Origin: Acidobacteriota bacterium
GTDB lineage: Bacteria; Acidobacteriota; Vicinamibacteria; Vicinamibacterales; CAVVIG01
Length of the DNA: 53,133 nt
Assembly: GCA_003222535.1 (NCBI GenBank)
Contig: QHWJ01000243.1
Span: 1-53,133, forward strand
Direction of reading: 5' to 3'
A program made the translations under genes and the position numbers. Every line of letters starts with the position of its first letter. Position 1 is the stretch's first letter. The notes beneath the pieces were generated by a model. The model made no database searches and was not told the origin of the DNA. It saw nothing but the letters and a program-made list of their open reading frames with translations. Positions 27,138-36,188 of the stretch are shown in pieces.

Positions 27138-28913
27138 TCAGAAGGTCCGGTCGAAGCGCACCAGCACGTGAAGCGAGCTGGGAATCGCGTCGACCCTGTA
27201 GCCGAAATCGATCCGGAAGTCGCCGAGGCCGATGCCCCAGCCGACTCCCTTCAGCCACGGCGAATCGGCGCGCGTCGCCGGCCTGCTGCCCTGAGCCTGC
27301 CGCCTCTCGAAGGAGCCGGGGTCGACCGTGAGACTGTCGAACGGTCGAAGAGTGACACGGCCGGCATCGAAGAAGCCGATTGCCTTCAGGCCGCCCCTCC
27401 ACCCAAGCTGGTAGTCGAGATTGAGCAGGGCGAGCGCATCGCCAGCCGCCTGCTTGAATTCGTAGCCGTGAACCGACCCGATGCCGCCGATCGCGAAGAG
27501 GCGCTGGGGCGGCAGGATGCCGCCCGACCAGCCGCCGATGGCGCGCGCGCCGAAGGCCTGATGTTCCGACAACAGCACCCGCCCGCGTCCGGTGACGATG
27601 TGGCGGCGGAAGTCGAAGTCGCTGCCGAAGGCACCTGCCTCGGAGAGCTCCGACGTCCAGTCGATACGCCAGATCGGCGCGGCATCGTGCCGCCCTTCCG
27701 GGCCATTGAGCCGCTCGCCAAACGGCGTTTCGAGCTGATGCCGCCGATAGGATGCCTCCAGTGATTCCAGGTCGAACCCCTGGCCGTCAACCGATGCGCC
27801 GATTATCACAGCGTTCAACCGTCCGTCGCGTGCGGTGAAATTCGGACGAAACGGCTCGTCGCTGTTCCAGAAACTGAAGTCGCTCGCGTCTGTCAATGGC
27901 GCCTGGCGCTCGCCGCGCCAGGCGAACAGCGCCTCGACGTGTGGCTGGATACGGACAGCCGCGTTGATCTGAACGCCCCGGCGGCGGTAGTAGTCGCGAA
28001 AGCTCCGACGCGGCCCAATCGCGGCGAGGCTCGCTTCGAGCGAGGAGACCTGCCACTGGTCGTCGGTGGCGGTGAGGTCGTGCAGCTCGCCGCCGACGTA
28101 CACCTTGGTCTTCCCGAAGAGTGGCCGCTCGAATCCGAGCGCGTAACCGGCGCGCTCCGACGCCAGCTTGTACGACAAGTGGCCGGCGACAAACGTGTGA
28201 TTGAAGCGATCGTGATCGAAGACGGCGATCCCCATGCCGAGCGACGGCGTGAAGCCGTCGACGGCCGAGAACCAGTCCTCGCGCTCGCCGAGGTCGGGTA
28301 CGATCTTGAATCGCCCGGGCGGCTCCCGCAGGCCCACAACCAGAATGCGTTGTCCGTTCCGGTCGACGAGATCGAAGGCACCCCGGCGCAGGCGCCGCTC
28401 GCCGCTGTCGGCGACAGCCGGTGAATAGGCACGACCGGCGCTGATCGCGCCCCGCGTTTGCAGCAGCAGCGCATCCAGCGCCTGCCGGGCGCGCCGGCGA
28501 TTGAAGATGTCGCCGGCCCGAACCGCGAACTCGTCGGTGAACCGGTGCACCAGTTGCTCGTCGATGCCCTGGAACTCGACGCCATCGATCACGCCTTCGT
28601 CGATCGTGATCGCCAGGACGCCTGACGCCGCGTCGAACTCTGCAAGCACGCGCGCGAAGCTGTAGCCTTCATCCCGGTAGTGCCGCTCGATCTTCTCGGA
28701 CAGATGCTCCGGCGTGTCGGGGAGCGGCTGGCCCACGCGGACGCCAAGCACCTCCTGAACCGTGCGATCGGAGACTTCCCTGGCTCCCGTGAGGAGGATC
28801 GAACGGACCAGGGGCGCGGCCTGCGGCGTCGACGGCACGTCCTGAGCGCGCAGCGCGGCCGGCGCGATCGCGATCAGCCACGCACCGGTCAGGACGAACG
28901 CAGACCTGAACAT
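27138..28913 (-). CDS. BamA/TamA-like outer-membrane protein (POTRA plus beta-barrel)
   Basis: From ATG 28913 (MFRSAFVLTGAWLIAIAPAA) the 591-residue protein has a signal peptide, about two POTRA-like units (VRSILLTGAREVSDRTVQEV; IERHYRDEGYSFARVLAEFD), then a C-terminal 16-strand-type barrel. The barrel part includes RLFAIGGIGSVHGYEFKQAA, the usual G.GSVRGY-like loop of the Omp85 family, and ends with aromatic Phe (VLVRFDRTF), a typical beta-signal. It probably inserts or exports proteins at the outer membrane. It begins one base after the JAMM peptidase stop, so they are coupled. Confidence 0.88.
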   Translation of the reverse strand: MFRSAFVLTGAWLIAIAPAALRAQDVPSTPQAAPLVRSILLTGAREVSDRTVQEVLGVRVGQPLPDTPEHLSEKIERHYRDEGYSFARVLAEFDAASGVLAITIDEGVIDGVEFQGIDEQLVHRFTDEFAVRAGDIFNRRRARQALDALLLQTRGAISAGRAYSPAVADSGERRLRRGAFDLVDRNGQRILVVGLREPPGRFKIVPDLGEREDWFSAVDGFTPSLGMGIAVFDHDRFNHTFVAGHLSYKLASERAGYALGFERPLFGKTKVYVGGELHDLTATDDQWQVSSLEASLAAIGPRRSFRDYYRRRGVQINAAVRIQPHVEALFAWRGERQAPLTDASDFSFWNSDEPFRPNFTARDGRLNAVIIGASVDGQGFDLESLEASYRRHQLETPFGERLNGPEGRHDAAPIWRIDWTSELSEAGAFGSDFDFRRHIVTGRGRVLLSEHQAFGARAIGGWSGGILPPQRLFAIGGIGSVHGYEFKQAAGDALALLNLDYQLGWRGGLKAIGFFDAGRVTLRPFDSLTVDPGSFERRQAQGSRPATRADSPWLKGVGWGIGLGDFRIDFGYRVDAIPSSLHVLVRFDRTF

Positions 28914-28914
28914 G

Positions 28915-29322
28915 TCAGCGGACAGTGACGAAGGGCAGGCGAAGAAAGTTCCCGCGGCCACCATCGTCGAGCCGGAAAAGCGCGACGTCCGGCGGATCGA
29001 CGGCGAGGCTGATGATCAAGTACAAGTGATCGGCATAACTCGCTTCGGCCCGATCCGTCTCCGAAGGGGTCGCCGGAGATCGGGGATGAGAGTGATAGAA
29101 GCCGACGACGTCCAGCCCGCGGCGGCGCGCATCTCGCCGGCCGTTGAAGTGATCCTGTGGATCGATCAGAAACCGCGACGCCGGCTCGTCCGCGATATTC
29201 CGCGTCCGGAGGGCCTCGAGGATCGCCGTATCGCGGCCGAGCAGCAGCCCGCAGCATTCGGCTGGAACGGCTTCCCTCGCGTGGGCGACGATCGATTGGA
29301 GCGCCACGCGAGCGACCCGCAT
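28915..29322 (-). CDS. JAMM/Mov34-type (M67) metallopeptidase
   Basis: A 135-residue protein from ATG 29322 (MRVARVALQSIVAHAREAVP) with the whole JAMM set: the glutamate in ECCGLLLG and the zinc motif HSHPRSPATPSETD, which is H-x-H-x10-D exactly. Bacterial relatives process ubiquitin-like sulfur carriers, but no such partner gene is nearby. Its C-terminus (LFRLDDGGRGNFLRLPFVTV) is short, so it is near the minimum domain size. Located between thiolase and the BamA-like gene on one strand; a functional link is not clear. ATG 29391 would add tract-derived residues and overlap thiolase. Confidence 0.88.
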   Translation of the reverse strand: MRVARVALQSIVAHAREAVPAECCGLLLGRDTAILEALRTRNIADEPASRFLIDPQDHFNGRRDARRRGLDVVGFYHSHPRSPATPSETDRAEASYADHLYLIISLAVDPPDVALFRLDDGGRGNFLRLPFVTVR

Positions 29323-29336
29323 TCCTACTTCCAGAT

Positions 29337-30533
29337 TCACAATTCCAGATTCTCGACCGCCATCGCGATCCCCATTCCGCCGCCGATGCAAAGCGATGCC
29401 ACGCCGTACCGACGCTTTCTCGCCCGCAGCGCATGGACGAGCGTCGTCAAGAGGCGCGCGCCGCTTGCACCGATGGGATGGCCGAGAGCGATGGCCCCGC
29501 CGTTGACGTTCACCGCTGCCGGATCGAGGCCGAGCTCCCGGCTGACGGCGACCGATTGGGCCGCGAACGCTTCGTTGAGCTCGAAGAGATCGATGTCGCC
29601 CATCTTCAGTCCGGCACGCTCGACGACTTTCCGAACGGCGGACACCGGGCCAATTCCCATGATCTTCGGGTCGACGCCGGTCGTCGCGTACGAGAGGATG
29701 CGGGCCAGCGGCTGAGCTCCGACGTCCTTCGCCTTCGCTCGTGTGGTCACGACCAGTGCCGAGGCGCCGTCGTTGATCCCTGACGCGTTGCCTGCGGTGA
29801 CCGATCCGCCTTTCCTGAACGCGGGCTTGAGCGCGGCGAGCGTGTCTACATTCGTTCCCGCCCGTGGGTACTGGTCGGTATCGACGAGCACCGGCCCGCC
29901 CTTCCGCTGCGGCACCGGCACGGGCACGATTTCCGCCCGGAAGCGCCCCCCGGCGATCGCGCCCGCGGCCCTCTGCTGGCTTTCAGCGGCGAACGCGTCC
30001 TGGTCCGCGCGCGAGACGTCGTAGCGGCTCGCCACTTCCTCAGCGGTGATGCCCATGTGGCACGACGCCATCGCGCACGTCAGCCCTTCCTGCAGCATGG
30101 AGTCAATCGCTTCGGCGTGGCCCATGCGATAGCCCCACCGCGCACCATTCAGCAGATACGGCGCGTTCGACATCGACTCGGTGCCGCCGGCGATCACGGT
30201 ATCGACATAGCCGACGCGAATCGCTTCCACCGCGTGCACGACGGCCTGCATCCCGGATCCGCATACACGGTTCACCGTTTCGCCCGGCACCTCGACCGGC
30301 AGCCCCGCTTTCAGCCCCGCCTGACGCGCGACGTTCATCCCGGCGCCCGCCTGCAGCACGCACCCCATGACCACGTCGCCGACGTCCGCCGGCCTGACGC
30401 CCGCGCGCGTGATCGCTTCACGAATGACGATGGCGCCGAGATCCGCCGCGCTGAGATCCTTGAACGCGCCGCCGAACGCCCCGATCGGCGTGCGGCATGC
30501 GCTGAGAATGACCACCTCGAAGTCTTTGTCCAT
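29337..30533 (-). CDS. Acetyl-CoA acetyltransferase (thiolase)
   Basis: A degradative or biosynthetic thiolase condensing or cleaving acyl-CoA. The 398-residue protein has the active-site Cys in [19 protein letters not shown] (about Cys90), the second signature [20 protein letters not shown] with the His, and the C-terminal Cys in [13 protein letters not shown]. The N-terminus [20 protein letters not shown] is typical. A TATAAT sits at 30545-30540, so predicted transcription starts at or within a base or two of the ATG (leaderless); no matching -35 was found. The stop codon lies inside a ctggaattg/gaatctgg tract that leads into the JAMM gene. Confidence 0.95.
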   Translation of the reverse strand: MDKDFEVVILSACRTPIGAFGGAFKDLSAADLGAIVIREAITRAGVRPADVGDVVMGCVLQAGAGMNVARQAGLKAGLPVEVPGETVNRVCGSGMQAVVHAVEAIRVGYVDTVIAGGTESMSNAPYLLNGARWGYRMGHAEAIDSMLQEGLTCAMASCHMGITAEEVASRYDVSRADQDAFAAESQQRAAGAIAGGRFRAEIVPVPVPQRKGGPVLVDTDQYPRAGTNVDTLAALKPAFRKGGSVTAGNASGINDGASALVVTTRAKAKDVGAQPLARILSYATTGVDPKIMGIGPVSAVRKVVERAGLKMGDIDLFELNEAFAAQSVAVSRELGLDPAAVNVNGGAIALGHPIGASGARLLTTLVHALRARKRRYGVASLCIGGGMGIAMAVENLEL

Positions 30534-30673
30534 CGAATAATTATAGTGCTACGATCGCGCGTCACCGGAGGGCACGACCTGCTCGTTCGTCCGCGCGCGG
30601 CCATCTGCGTCATCCGCATACATGCGAAGCGCGAAAAATGCTCAGCGGGTCGACGCGCAGGATGAGCAAGACG

Positions 30674-30762
30674 TTCGCCCTCCATGCGGATCGCGAAGCA
30701 TTACCCCGCGCGTACGTTTCGGCGTGGTCGACCTTCGCCCTTCATGCGGAGCGCGAAGCCTT
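30674..30762 (+). repeat. Direct repeats upstream of the M16 peptidase gene
   Basis: A ~29-bp motif starting ttcgccctccatgcgg (30674-30703) recurs as ttcgcccttcatgcgg (30734-30762), exactly 60 bp apart. A shorter related piece (catgcgaagcgcgaa, about 30620) lies further up. Each ends in gcgaag, so it can fold back on ttcgc. The 256-bp interval 30534-30789 has no gene, but long spurious frames run through it. Confidence 0.55.
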
Positions 30763-30789
30763 CAGGCGAGCGTCCTGAAACGGGGATCC

Positions 30790-33606
30790 ATGAAAAGACG
30801 TGTAGTCCTCTCGCTGTTTGCGGCGGTGGTAACCGTCGTCGGCCTCGTCGCCCAGACCGTCAACCTCCAGGACACGATTCCGTTCGATGCCGCCGTTCGC
30901 ACGGGCACGCTGCCGAACGGGCTCAAATACTTCGTCCGCCAGAACAGCCGGCCGGCCAAACGCGTGTCCCTGCGGCTGGCCGTGAAAGCCGGATCGCTTC
31001 ACGAAGCGGACGACCAGCTCGGCCTCGCGCACCTCATCGAGCACATGGCGTTCAACGGGAGCGTGCACTTCAAGCCGGGCGAGCTCGTCTCGTACTTCGA
31101 ATCGATTGGCGCGCGGCTCGGGCCCCACGTCAACGCGTACACCAGCTTCGACCAGACCGTGTACATGTTCGACGTGCCCACCGACAAACCCGACGTCGTC
31201 GAGAAGGCGCTGACCGCGCTCGCGGACGTCGCCGGCGGCCTGTCGTTGACCCAGACGGAGGTGGACAAGGAACGCGGCGTCGTCATCGAGGAGTGGCGCG
31301 GTGGTCTCGGGGCCGGCTCCCGTATTCGCGACAAGCAGTTTCCCGTTCTCTTCCATCAATCGCGATACGCGGAACGGCTCCCCATCGGCAAGCCGGAGGT
31401 CCTTCGCGCCGCGCCGGTCGCGCGGCTGCGCGCGTTCTACGACACGTGGTACCGGCCGGAGCTCATGGCCGTGATCGCGGCGGGCGACGTCGATCCGCTG
31501 CAGATGGAGCGGGCGATTGAGGCGCAGTTCTCTCCGATCACCGCGCGCGCCCCGAGGGCGCAGGAGCCCGACCGGAAGGTGCCGCTTCATCAGCAGCCCC
31601 TGGTCAGCGTCGTCGCGGACCCCGAGGTGACCCAGTCGAGCGTGTCGATTGTCCGGAAGCGCCAGCGCGAAAGCGAAACACGCGTGACCGACTACCGGCG
31701 CGACCTCGTGTTGCGGACGATCGATCACATGCTCGACGAGCGCTTCAGCGAGCTCGAGCGTAAGCCGGACGCGAAGTTCCTGAGCGCCGGCGCGGGCGCC
31801 GGCGGCTTGAGCCGCGACGTGTCGACCTTTTCGATGAGCGCGCGCGTGCAGGACGGCACGATCGAGGACGGCATCGGCGTGCTCGCGGTCGAGGCGCTGC
31901 GCGTCCGCGAGTTCGGCTTCAGCGCGTCCGAGCTCGACCGTGCCAAGAAGTGGATGGCGGCGTTCTACGAGCAGGCGCACAACGAGCGCGACAAAACCGA
32001 GAGCGGATCGTTCGCGCAGGAGTACCTGAGCTACTTTCTCGACGGCGAGCCGAGTCCGGGCATCGACTATGAGTACCGCCTCGTGCAGCAACTGCTGCCG
32101 ACGATCACCGAGGCGGACGCGTCCACCATGGCGAGGTCGCTGCTCGGAGACGACAGCCGCGTGATCCTCGCGACGTCGCCCGAGAAGCCCGGCATCAGGA
32201 TTCCATCAGAGACCGAGCTGCAGGCCGCGCTCACCGCCGCGACCGCGACGCGCGTGACGGCGTGGACCGATACGGGCGCGACACGCGCGCTGATGGAGCA
32301 TGCCCCGACCAGGGGCGCCGTCGCGTCCCGCCGCGCCATCGACGATATCGGCGTCACCGTTTTCCGATTCGCGAACGGCGTCGAGGCGTGGCTGAAACCG
32401 ACCGACTTCAAGAACGACCAGGTGCTGTTCGCCATGAACGCGCCGGGCGGCACCTCGCTCGCGCCGCCGGCCGATTATCCAGAAGCCTCGCTGGCCTCCG
32501 CGCTGGTGAGCTCGGCGGGCGCCGGCGGTTTGAAGGCGCTCGACCTGCAGAAGGTGTTGACGGGCAAGCTGGTTTCAGCTCGTCCGTTCATCGGCCTCTC
32601 GACGCACGGCATTACCGGCAGCGCCGCGCCCGCCCAGCTCGAGACCGCAATGCAGCTCCTGTATCAGGAAGTCACGGCGCCTGGCGACGACCCGGAATCC
32701 TTCGCGCTCCTGAAGAAGCAGCTCGCCGCCGCGGTCGCCAATCGCGGCCAATCGCCGGGACAGGTGTTCGGCGAAAAACTCTCGCAAGTGAACACGTCGA
32801 ACCATTACACGTCGCAGCCGCTGACGCCGGGGCGCGTGGAGGCGCTCAACCGCGAGAAGATGATCGCGTTCTTCCGCGAACGGTTCGCGAACGCGGCCGA
32901 CTTCACCTTCTTCATGGTCGGGGCCTTCACCGTGGACGACGTCGTGCCGCTGCTCGCGCAATATGTCGGATCGCTGCCGTCGACCGGGAAGGCGACCTCG
33001 AGGTTCAAGGACGTCGGGCTGCACTTCCCCGCCGGGACCGAGCAGGCGAAGGTGGAGCTGGGGCGCGAGCCGCGCGGCCAGACTGTCCTCAGCTTCTTCG
33101 CCGATCCTTCAGTCGATCCCATGGAGCAGGAACAGATCATCGCCGCGACGACGGTGCTGGACATCACGCTGCGCGACATCCTGCGCGAAGATCTGGGGCA
33201 GACCTACACCGTCGCCGTCGGCCTGTCGCAGCCGCTGCCGCAGCGCGGCGCCGGCCACATCCAGATCCGATTCGGCGCAGCTCCCGAGAACCTCCCGTCC
33301 ATGACCGCGCGCGTGACTCAGGAAATCAGGCACCTCCAGCAGGAAGGGCCGTCGGTGGATCTGACCAATCGCGCGAAGGAAACGGCGCGGCGCGGGTACG
33401 AGACGGCGTTGCGCCAGAACGAGTACTGGCTGGGGCGCCTCCAGACCGTCAAGACCTACGATCGGGATCCGGGCGAGATCCTGACGCGCGTCAAGCGAAT
33501 CGACGCGGTGACGCCGCAGCTGCTTCAGGAGGTCTTCAAGAAGTACTTCCCGGCCGATCGGTCGACCGTCGTGACGCTCGTCCCCGCGCCGGCGAAGGGT
33601 CACTAG
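30790..33606 (+). CDS. Secreted M16-family (pitrilysin-like) metallopeptidase
   Basis: A 938-residue exported insulinase/pitrilysin-type zinc peptidase. The ATG at 30790 gives a signal peptide (KRRVVLSLFAAVVTVVGLVA). The inverted zinc motif is in LAHLIEHMAFNGSVHF (HLIEH), with the distal Glu in the VVIEEWRGG region. There are two M16 halves, each with an M16_C-like part (YRPELMAVIAAGDVDPLQME; NAADFTFFMVGAFTVDDVVP). An earlier in-frame start at 30622 is rejected because it would translate repeat DNA and hide the signal. Size and double-domain layout are normal for the family. Its role is probably degradation of peptides in the periplasm. Confidence 0.92.
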   Translation: MKRRVVLSLFAAVVTVVGLVAQTVNLQDTIPFDAAVRTGTLPNGLKYFVRQNSRPAKRVSLRLAVKAGSLHEADDQLGLAHLIEHMAFNGSVHFKPGELVSYFESIGARLGPHVNAYTSFDQTVYMFDVPTDKPDVVEKALTALADVAGGLSLTQTEVDKERGVVIEEWRGGLGAGSRIRDKQFPVLFHQSRYAERLPIGKPEVLRAAPVARLRAFYDTWYRPELMAVIAAGDVDPLQMERAIEAQFSPITARAPRAQEPDRKVPLHQQPLVSVVADPEVTQSSVSIVRKRQRESETRVTDYRRDLVLRTIDHMLDERFSELERKPDAKFLSAGAGAGGLSRDVSTFSMSARVQDGTIEDGIGVLAVEALRVREFGFSASELDRAKKWMAAFYEQAHNERDKTESGSFAQEYLSYFLDGEPSPGIDYEYRLVQQLLPTITEADASTMARSLLGDDSRVILATSPEKPGIRIPSETELQAALTAATATRVTAWTDTGATRALMEHAPTRGAVASRRAIDDIGVTVFRFANGVEAWLKPTDFKNDQVLFAMNAPGGTSLAPPADYPEASLASALVSSAGAGGLKALDLQKVLTGKLVSARPFIGLSTHGITGSAAPAQLETAMQLLYQEVTAPGDDPESFALLKKQLAAAVANRGQSPGQVFGEKLSQVNTSNHYTSQPLTPGRVEALNREKMIAFFRERFANAADFTFFMVGAFTVDDVVPLLAQYVGSLPSTGKATSRFKDVGLHFPAGTEQAKVELGREPRGQTVLSFFADPSVDPMEQEQIIAATTVLDITLRDILREDLGQTYTVAVGLSQPLPQRGAGHIQIRFGAAPENLPSMTARVTQEIRHLQQEGPSVDLTNRAKETARRGYETALRQNEYWLGRLQTVKTYDRDPGEILTRVKRIDAVTPQLLQEVFKKYFPADRSTVVTLVPAPAKGH

Positions 33607-33614
33607 TGCGGACT

Positions 33615-33700
33615 TTCAGGCCTTCGGCGCCTCGCTCGTCCTGAGCTCGTCGAAGGACGAGCCGCCGAGATGGCTCGTGGTTCGACAGGCTCACCACAAG
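33615..33700. repeat. Palindromic repeat of the CGTCCTGAGC...TTCGACAGGCTCACC type
   Basis: ctcgtcct (33635-33642) pairs with aggacgag (33654-33661) around gagctcgtcga. This is followed by ggttcgacaggctcaccac. Similar palindromes are widespread in GC-rich bacterial genomes (from memory). It lies between the convergent M16 gene and tyrA (gap 33607-33746) and may end transcription of both. Confidence 0.55.
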
Positions 33701-33746
33701 CGTGTGCCTGACGCGCCCGCTCCCTTCTCGCGAGCTCGATGTTGCG

Positions 33747-34697
33747 TTACTTCGTGAGAGTGGCTCGCCAGCGCGCCGCGTCGGTGAAGACGTCGGCGAG
33801 CCGCCTGCCGTCCGGGAGATCCCGCCGCAGATCCTGGAGCAGCGCGATCAGCCTGTCGAGCGCAGCGCCGATTTCGTCGGCGTTGGTCGCCGCGATGTCC
33901 GTCCAGATGTCGGGCGGGCTGGAGGCGAGTCGGGTTGTATCGGCCAGGCCGCGGCCGGACAGCGTCAGACCCTCACGCCCCACCGCGTCACCGACCACGT
34001 GCATCAACGCGCTGACGGTAAGTTGCGGGAGGTGACTCAGGAAGGCGAGCAGCCGGTCGTGCGCGACAGCGTCGATCAGGCGCGGCTCCGCGCCAAGCGC
34101 GCGCGTGAAATCGGTCAGTTTGTCGAGCGCGGCGGCATCGCCCGGCTGATATCCTCGCGCTCCAGGAGGGGATTTCGGGTCCTGCGCTCCGTCGTTCGGC
34201 GCAGACGCCGGCGTCAGCAGCCAGGGCCGTCCCGCGAACAGATCGGGCCGCGCATATTCGAGTCCGCCGTGCGCCGCGCCCGCCAGTGGATGGCCGCCGA
34301 TGAACGTGAATCGGGGAGGCAGCAAGCCTGCGGCGGCTACGATGTCCCGCTTCGTGCTCCCGGTGTCGGTGACGACTGCGGGCTGCCGGACGTTGTCGTC
34401 CAGCTCCGCCAGCAACGCGATGTTCTGCTTCACCGGCGCCGCGAGGATGACGAGGTCCGCCTCGGCGAGGACGATGAGGTCTTCGGCGGCCACGTCAATC
34501 GCGTGCATCCGCATGGCCGTCTCGAGAACGTCCTTGTTGTCGACCCCGATGACCAGCGCGCCCGGCCACAGCTCGCGCGCCTTCAGCGCGAGAGATCCAC
34601 CGATGAGGCCCAGGCCTACGATCCCGATCTTCTCGAAGAGAGGCCGCTGGCCTTCGCGCGGGCGGCCTGGTTGGATCACGGGGAGCTGCGTAGACAT
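33747..34697 (-). CDS. tyrA: Prephenate dehydrogenase (TyrA family)
   Basis: TyrA converts prephenate or arogenate toward tyrosine. The 316-residue protein has an N-terminal Rossmann motif (KIGIVGLGLIGGSLALKARE), NAD-binding loops (VTDTGSTKRDIVAAAG) and a helical dimer domain. The substrate motif is FIGGHPLAGAAHGGLEYARP, and LLAFLSHLPQLTVSALMHVV fits the catalytic-domain His. No ACT domain is seen, so no internal feedback domain. It is the last gene of the aromatic supra-operon, 104 bases after aroF across a word tract. Cofactor choice (NAD or NADP) cannot be judged here. Confidence 0.93.
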   Translation of the reverse strand: MSTQLPVIQPGRPREGQRPLFEKIGIVGLGLIGGSLALKARELWPGALVIGVDNKDVLETAMRMHAIDVAAEDLIVLAEADLVILAAPVKQNIALLAELDDNVRQPAVVTDTGSTKRDIVAAAGLLPPRFTFIGGHPLAGAAHGGLEYARPDLFAGRPWLLTPASAPNDGAQDPKSPPGARGYQPGDAAALDKLTDFTRALGAEPRLIDAVAHDRLLAFLSHLPQLTVSALMHVVGDAVGREGLTLSGRGLADTTRLASSPPDIWTDIAATNADEIGAALDRLIALLQDLRRDLPDGRRLADVFTDAARWRATLTK

Positions 34698-34797
34698 GGC
34701 TGGGGGCTAATGGCATATGGTCGATGGTTGATGGTCGATGGCCCGGCTGTCCATCAGCCATAGCCATCAGCCATGAGCCATCAGCCATGACGCCGCC
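34698..34797. repeat. Word tract (GGCTGATGGC/GCCATCAGCC) between aroF and tyrA
   Basis: tggtcgatggttgatggtcg on one side and ccatcagccatagccatcag on the other form a long imperfect inverted repeat of reiterated GATGG/CCATC words. On the operon strand it follows the aroF stop by about 14 bases. A shorter relative follows the pepA stop (18713-18755). Confidence 0.7.
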
Positions 34798-34801
34798 GGG
34801 T

Positions 34802-35881
34802 TCACGACCCCCACCCCCGGCGGGTCACAGGTTCCAGGCAAATACTTCGTCCGATCGCCGGCGCGATGATTCGCAACTCCGCCATGAGGCGATCGAACTG
34901 CGCCGGGTACATCGACTGCGCGCCGTCACTCAACGCGTGATCGGGATCGCAGTGAACCTCGATGATCAGGCCGTCGGCGCCGGCGGCGACGGCGGCACGC
35001 GCCATCGGGGCCACCATGTCGCGGCGTCCGGCGCCGTGGCTCGGATCCGCCACAATCGGCAGGTGGCTCAGCTTCTTGACGACCGGGATCGCCGAGATGT
35101 CGAACGTGTTGCGCGTCGCCGTCTCGAAGGTGCGAATCCCGCGCTCGCAGAGGATGACGTCGTTGTTGCCGCCGCTCAGCACGTATTCCGCCGACAGCAG
35201 CCACTCTTCGATTGTCGCGGAGATACCGCGCTTCACGAGCACCGGCTTACGGGCGTGCCCGAGCTCGCGCAGCAGGGTGAAGTTCTGCATGTTGCGCGCG
35301 CCGACCTGGAAGATGTCGCAGTACTCGTCGATCACCTCGATCTGGCTGAGGTCCATCACCTCGGTGACGAGCTTCAGGTTCTCGGCGTTGGCGGCGTCGC
35401 GCAGCAGCCGCAGCCCTTCTTCGCCAAGCCCCTGGAAGCTGTAAGGCGAGCTGCGCGGCTTGAACGCCCCGCCGCGGAGGATCTTCGCGCCTGCGCGCCG
35501 CACGGCGGCGGCCGCCGCCCGCACCTGCGGCTCGCTCTCCGCCGAGCAGGGGCCGGCCATGACGATCACTTCGTCGCCGCCGATCCGCGCATCGCCGGCG
35601 CTGACCACGGTGCCTTCCGGTTTGAACGTCCGGCTGGCGAGCTTGTACGGCTCCGAAATGCGCAGGACCTCGTGTACGCCGTCGAGCAGCTCGAGGATGC
35701 CCTTGTCCGGGTGGCCCTGCCCCACCGCGCCGAGGACCGTCCGCGTCACGCCGGTCGATCGATGCACGTCCATCCCCATCTCGACGAGACGGGCGACGAC
35801 CTGCTCGATCTGGGATTCGGTGGCCCGTTCTTCCATTACTACGACCATGGCTTCAGTTGCCTCCAGCACCTGTTCCGTCAT
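34802..35881 (-). CDS. aroF: 3-deoxy-7-phosphoheptulonate synthase, type I-beta with N-terminal regulatory domain
   Basis: This enzyme joins phosphoenolpyruvate and erythrose 4-phosphate to start the shikimate pathway. The first ~70 residues ([40 protein letters not shown]) match the ferredoxin-like regulatory domain found in Thermotoga-type DAHP synthases, where Tyr or Phe bind. The catalytic part has [63 protein letters not shown] and [13 protein letters not shown], a complete active site. ATG 35881 is one base after the chorismate mutase stop; internal Met at codon 12 is an alternative. Confidence 0.95.
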   Translation of the reverse strand: MTEQVLEATEAMVVVMEERATESQIEQVVARLVEMGMDVHRSTGVTRTVLGAVGQGHPDKGILELLDGVHEVLRISEPYKLASRTFKPEGTVVSAGDARIGGDEVIVMAGPCSAESEPQVRAAAAAVRRAGAKILRGGAFKPRSSPYSFQGLGEEGLRLLRDAANAENLKLVTEVMDLSQIEVIDEYCDIFQVGARNMQNFTLLRELGHARKPVLVKRGISATIEEWLLSAEYVLSGGNNDVILCERGIRTFETATRNTFDISAIPVVKKLSHLPIVADPSHGAGRRDMVAPMARAAVAAGADGLIIEVHCDPDHALSDGAQSMYPAQFDRLMAELRIIAPAIGRSICLEPVTRRGWGS

Positions 35882-35882
35882 G

Positions 35883-36188
35883 TTACGTGCCGCCCGCGCC
35901 CGTTGATTTCTCGTCGCCGTCCATGAGCCGCCGCTCGAGCCGCCGCGCTTCGTCGATGATGCGCTCGAACAGCCGCGCGATCGCGTCCGGGCCGAGCGGC
36001 CCTTCCGCCGCGATGCCGCGCACGTGCGCGAGCACCTGCTTCTCGCGCTCGGGCTGATAGACCTCGATCCCCTGGGCCTTCTTCAATTTGCCGATCTCGC
36101 ACGCGACCCGCGCGCGCTCGTTCAGCAACCGGACCAGTACTTCATCCACCCGATCGATGTCGTCTCGCAGCTCGTCAAGCGTGGGCAT
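35883..36188 (-). CDS. aroQ: Chorismate mutase (AroQ type)
   Basis: A 101-residue, all-helical AroQ-class mutase that rearranges chorismate to prephenate for Phe/Tyr. The N-terminal helix [20 protein letters not shown] then [20 protein letters not shown] carries the expected Arg and Lys; the C-terminal helix is [20 protein letters not shown]. It overlaps the end of trpA by 14 bases and ends one base before aroF, so the three are tightly coupled. Being free-standing rather than fused to aroF, it may associate with it. Confidence 0.92.
   Translation of the reverse strand: MPTLDELRDDIDRVDEVLVRLLNERARVACEIGKLKKAQGIEVYQPEREKQVLAHVRGIAAEGPLGPDAIARLFERIIDEARRLERRLMDGDEKSTGAGGT

Noticed and set aside
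26377-27402. 341-codon minus-strand frame overlapping the secreted protein
   Set aside because: Low-complexity Arg/Ser-rich translation in a different frame from two well-supported genes (26433-27065 and 27138-28913).
30622-30789. M16 peptidase start at 30622
   Set aside because: It would put 56 residues of repeat-derived sequence before a clear signal peptide; ATG 30790 is preferred.
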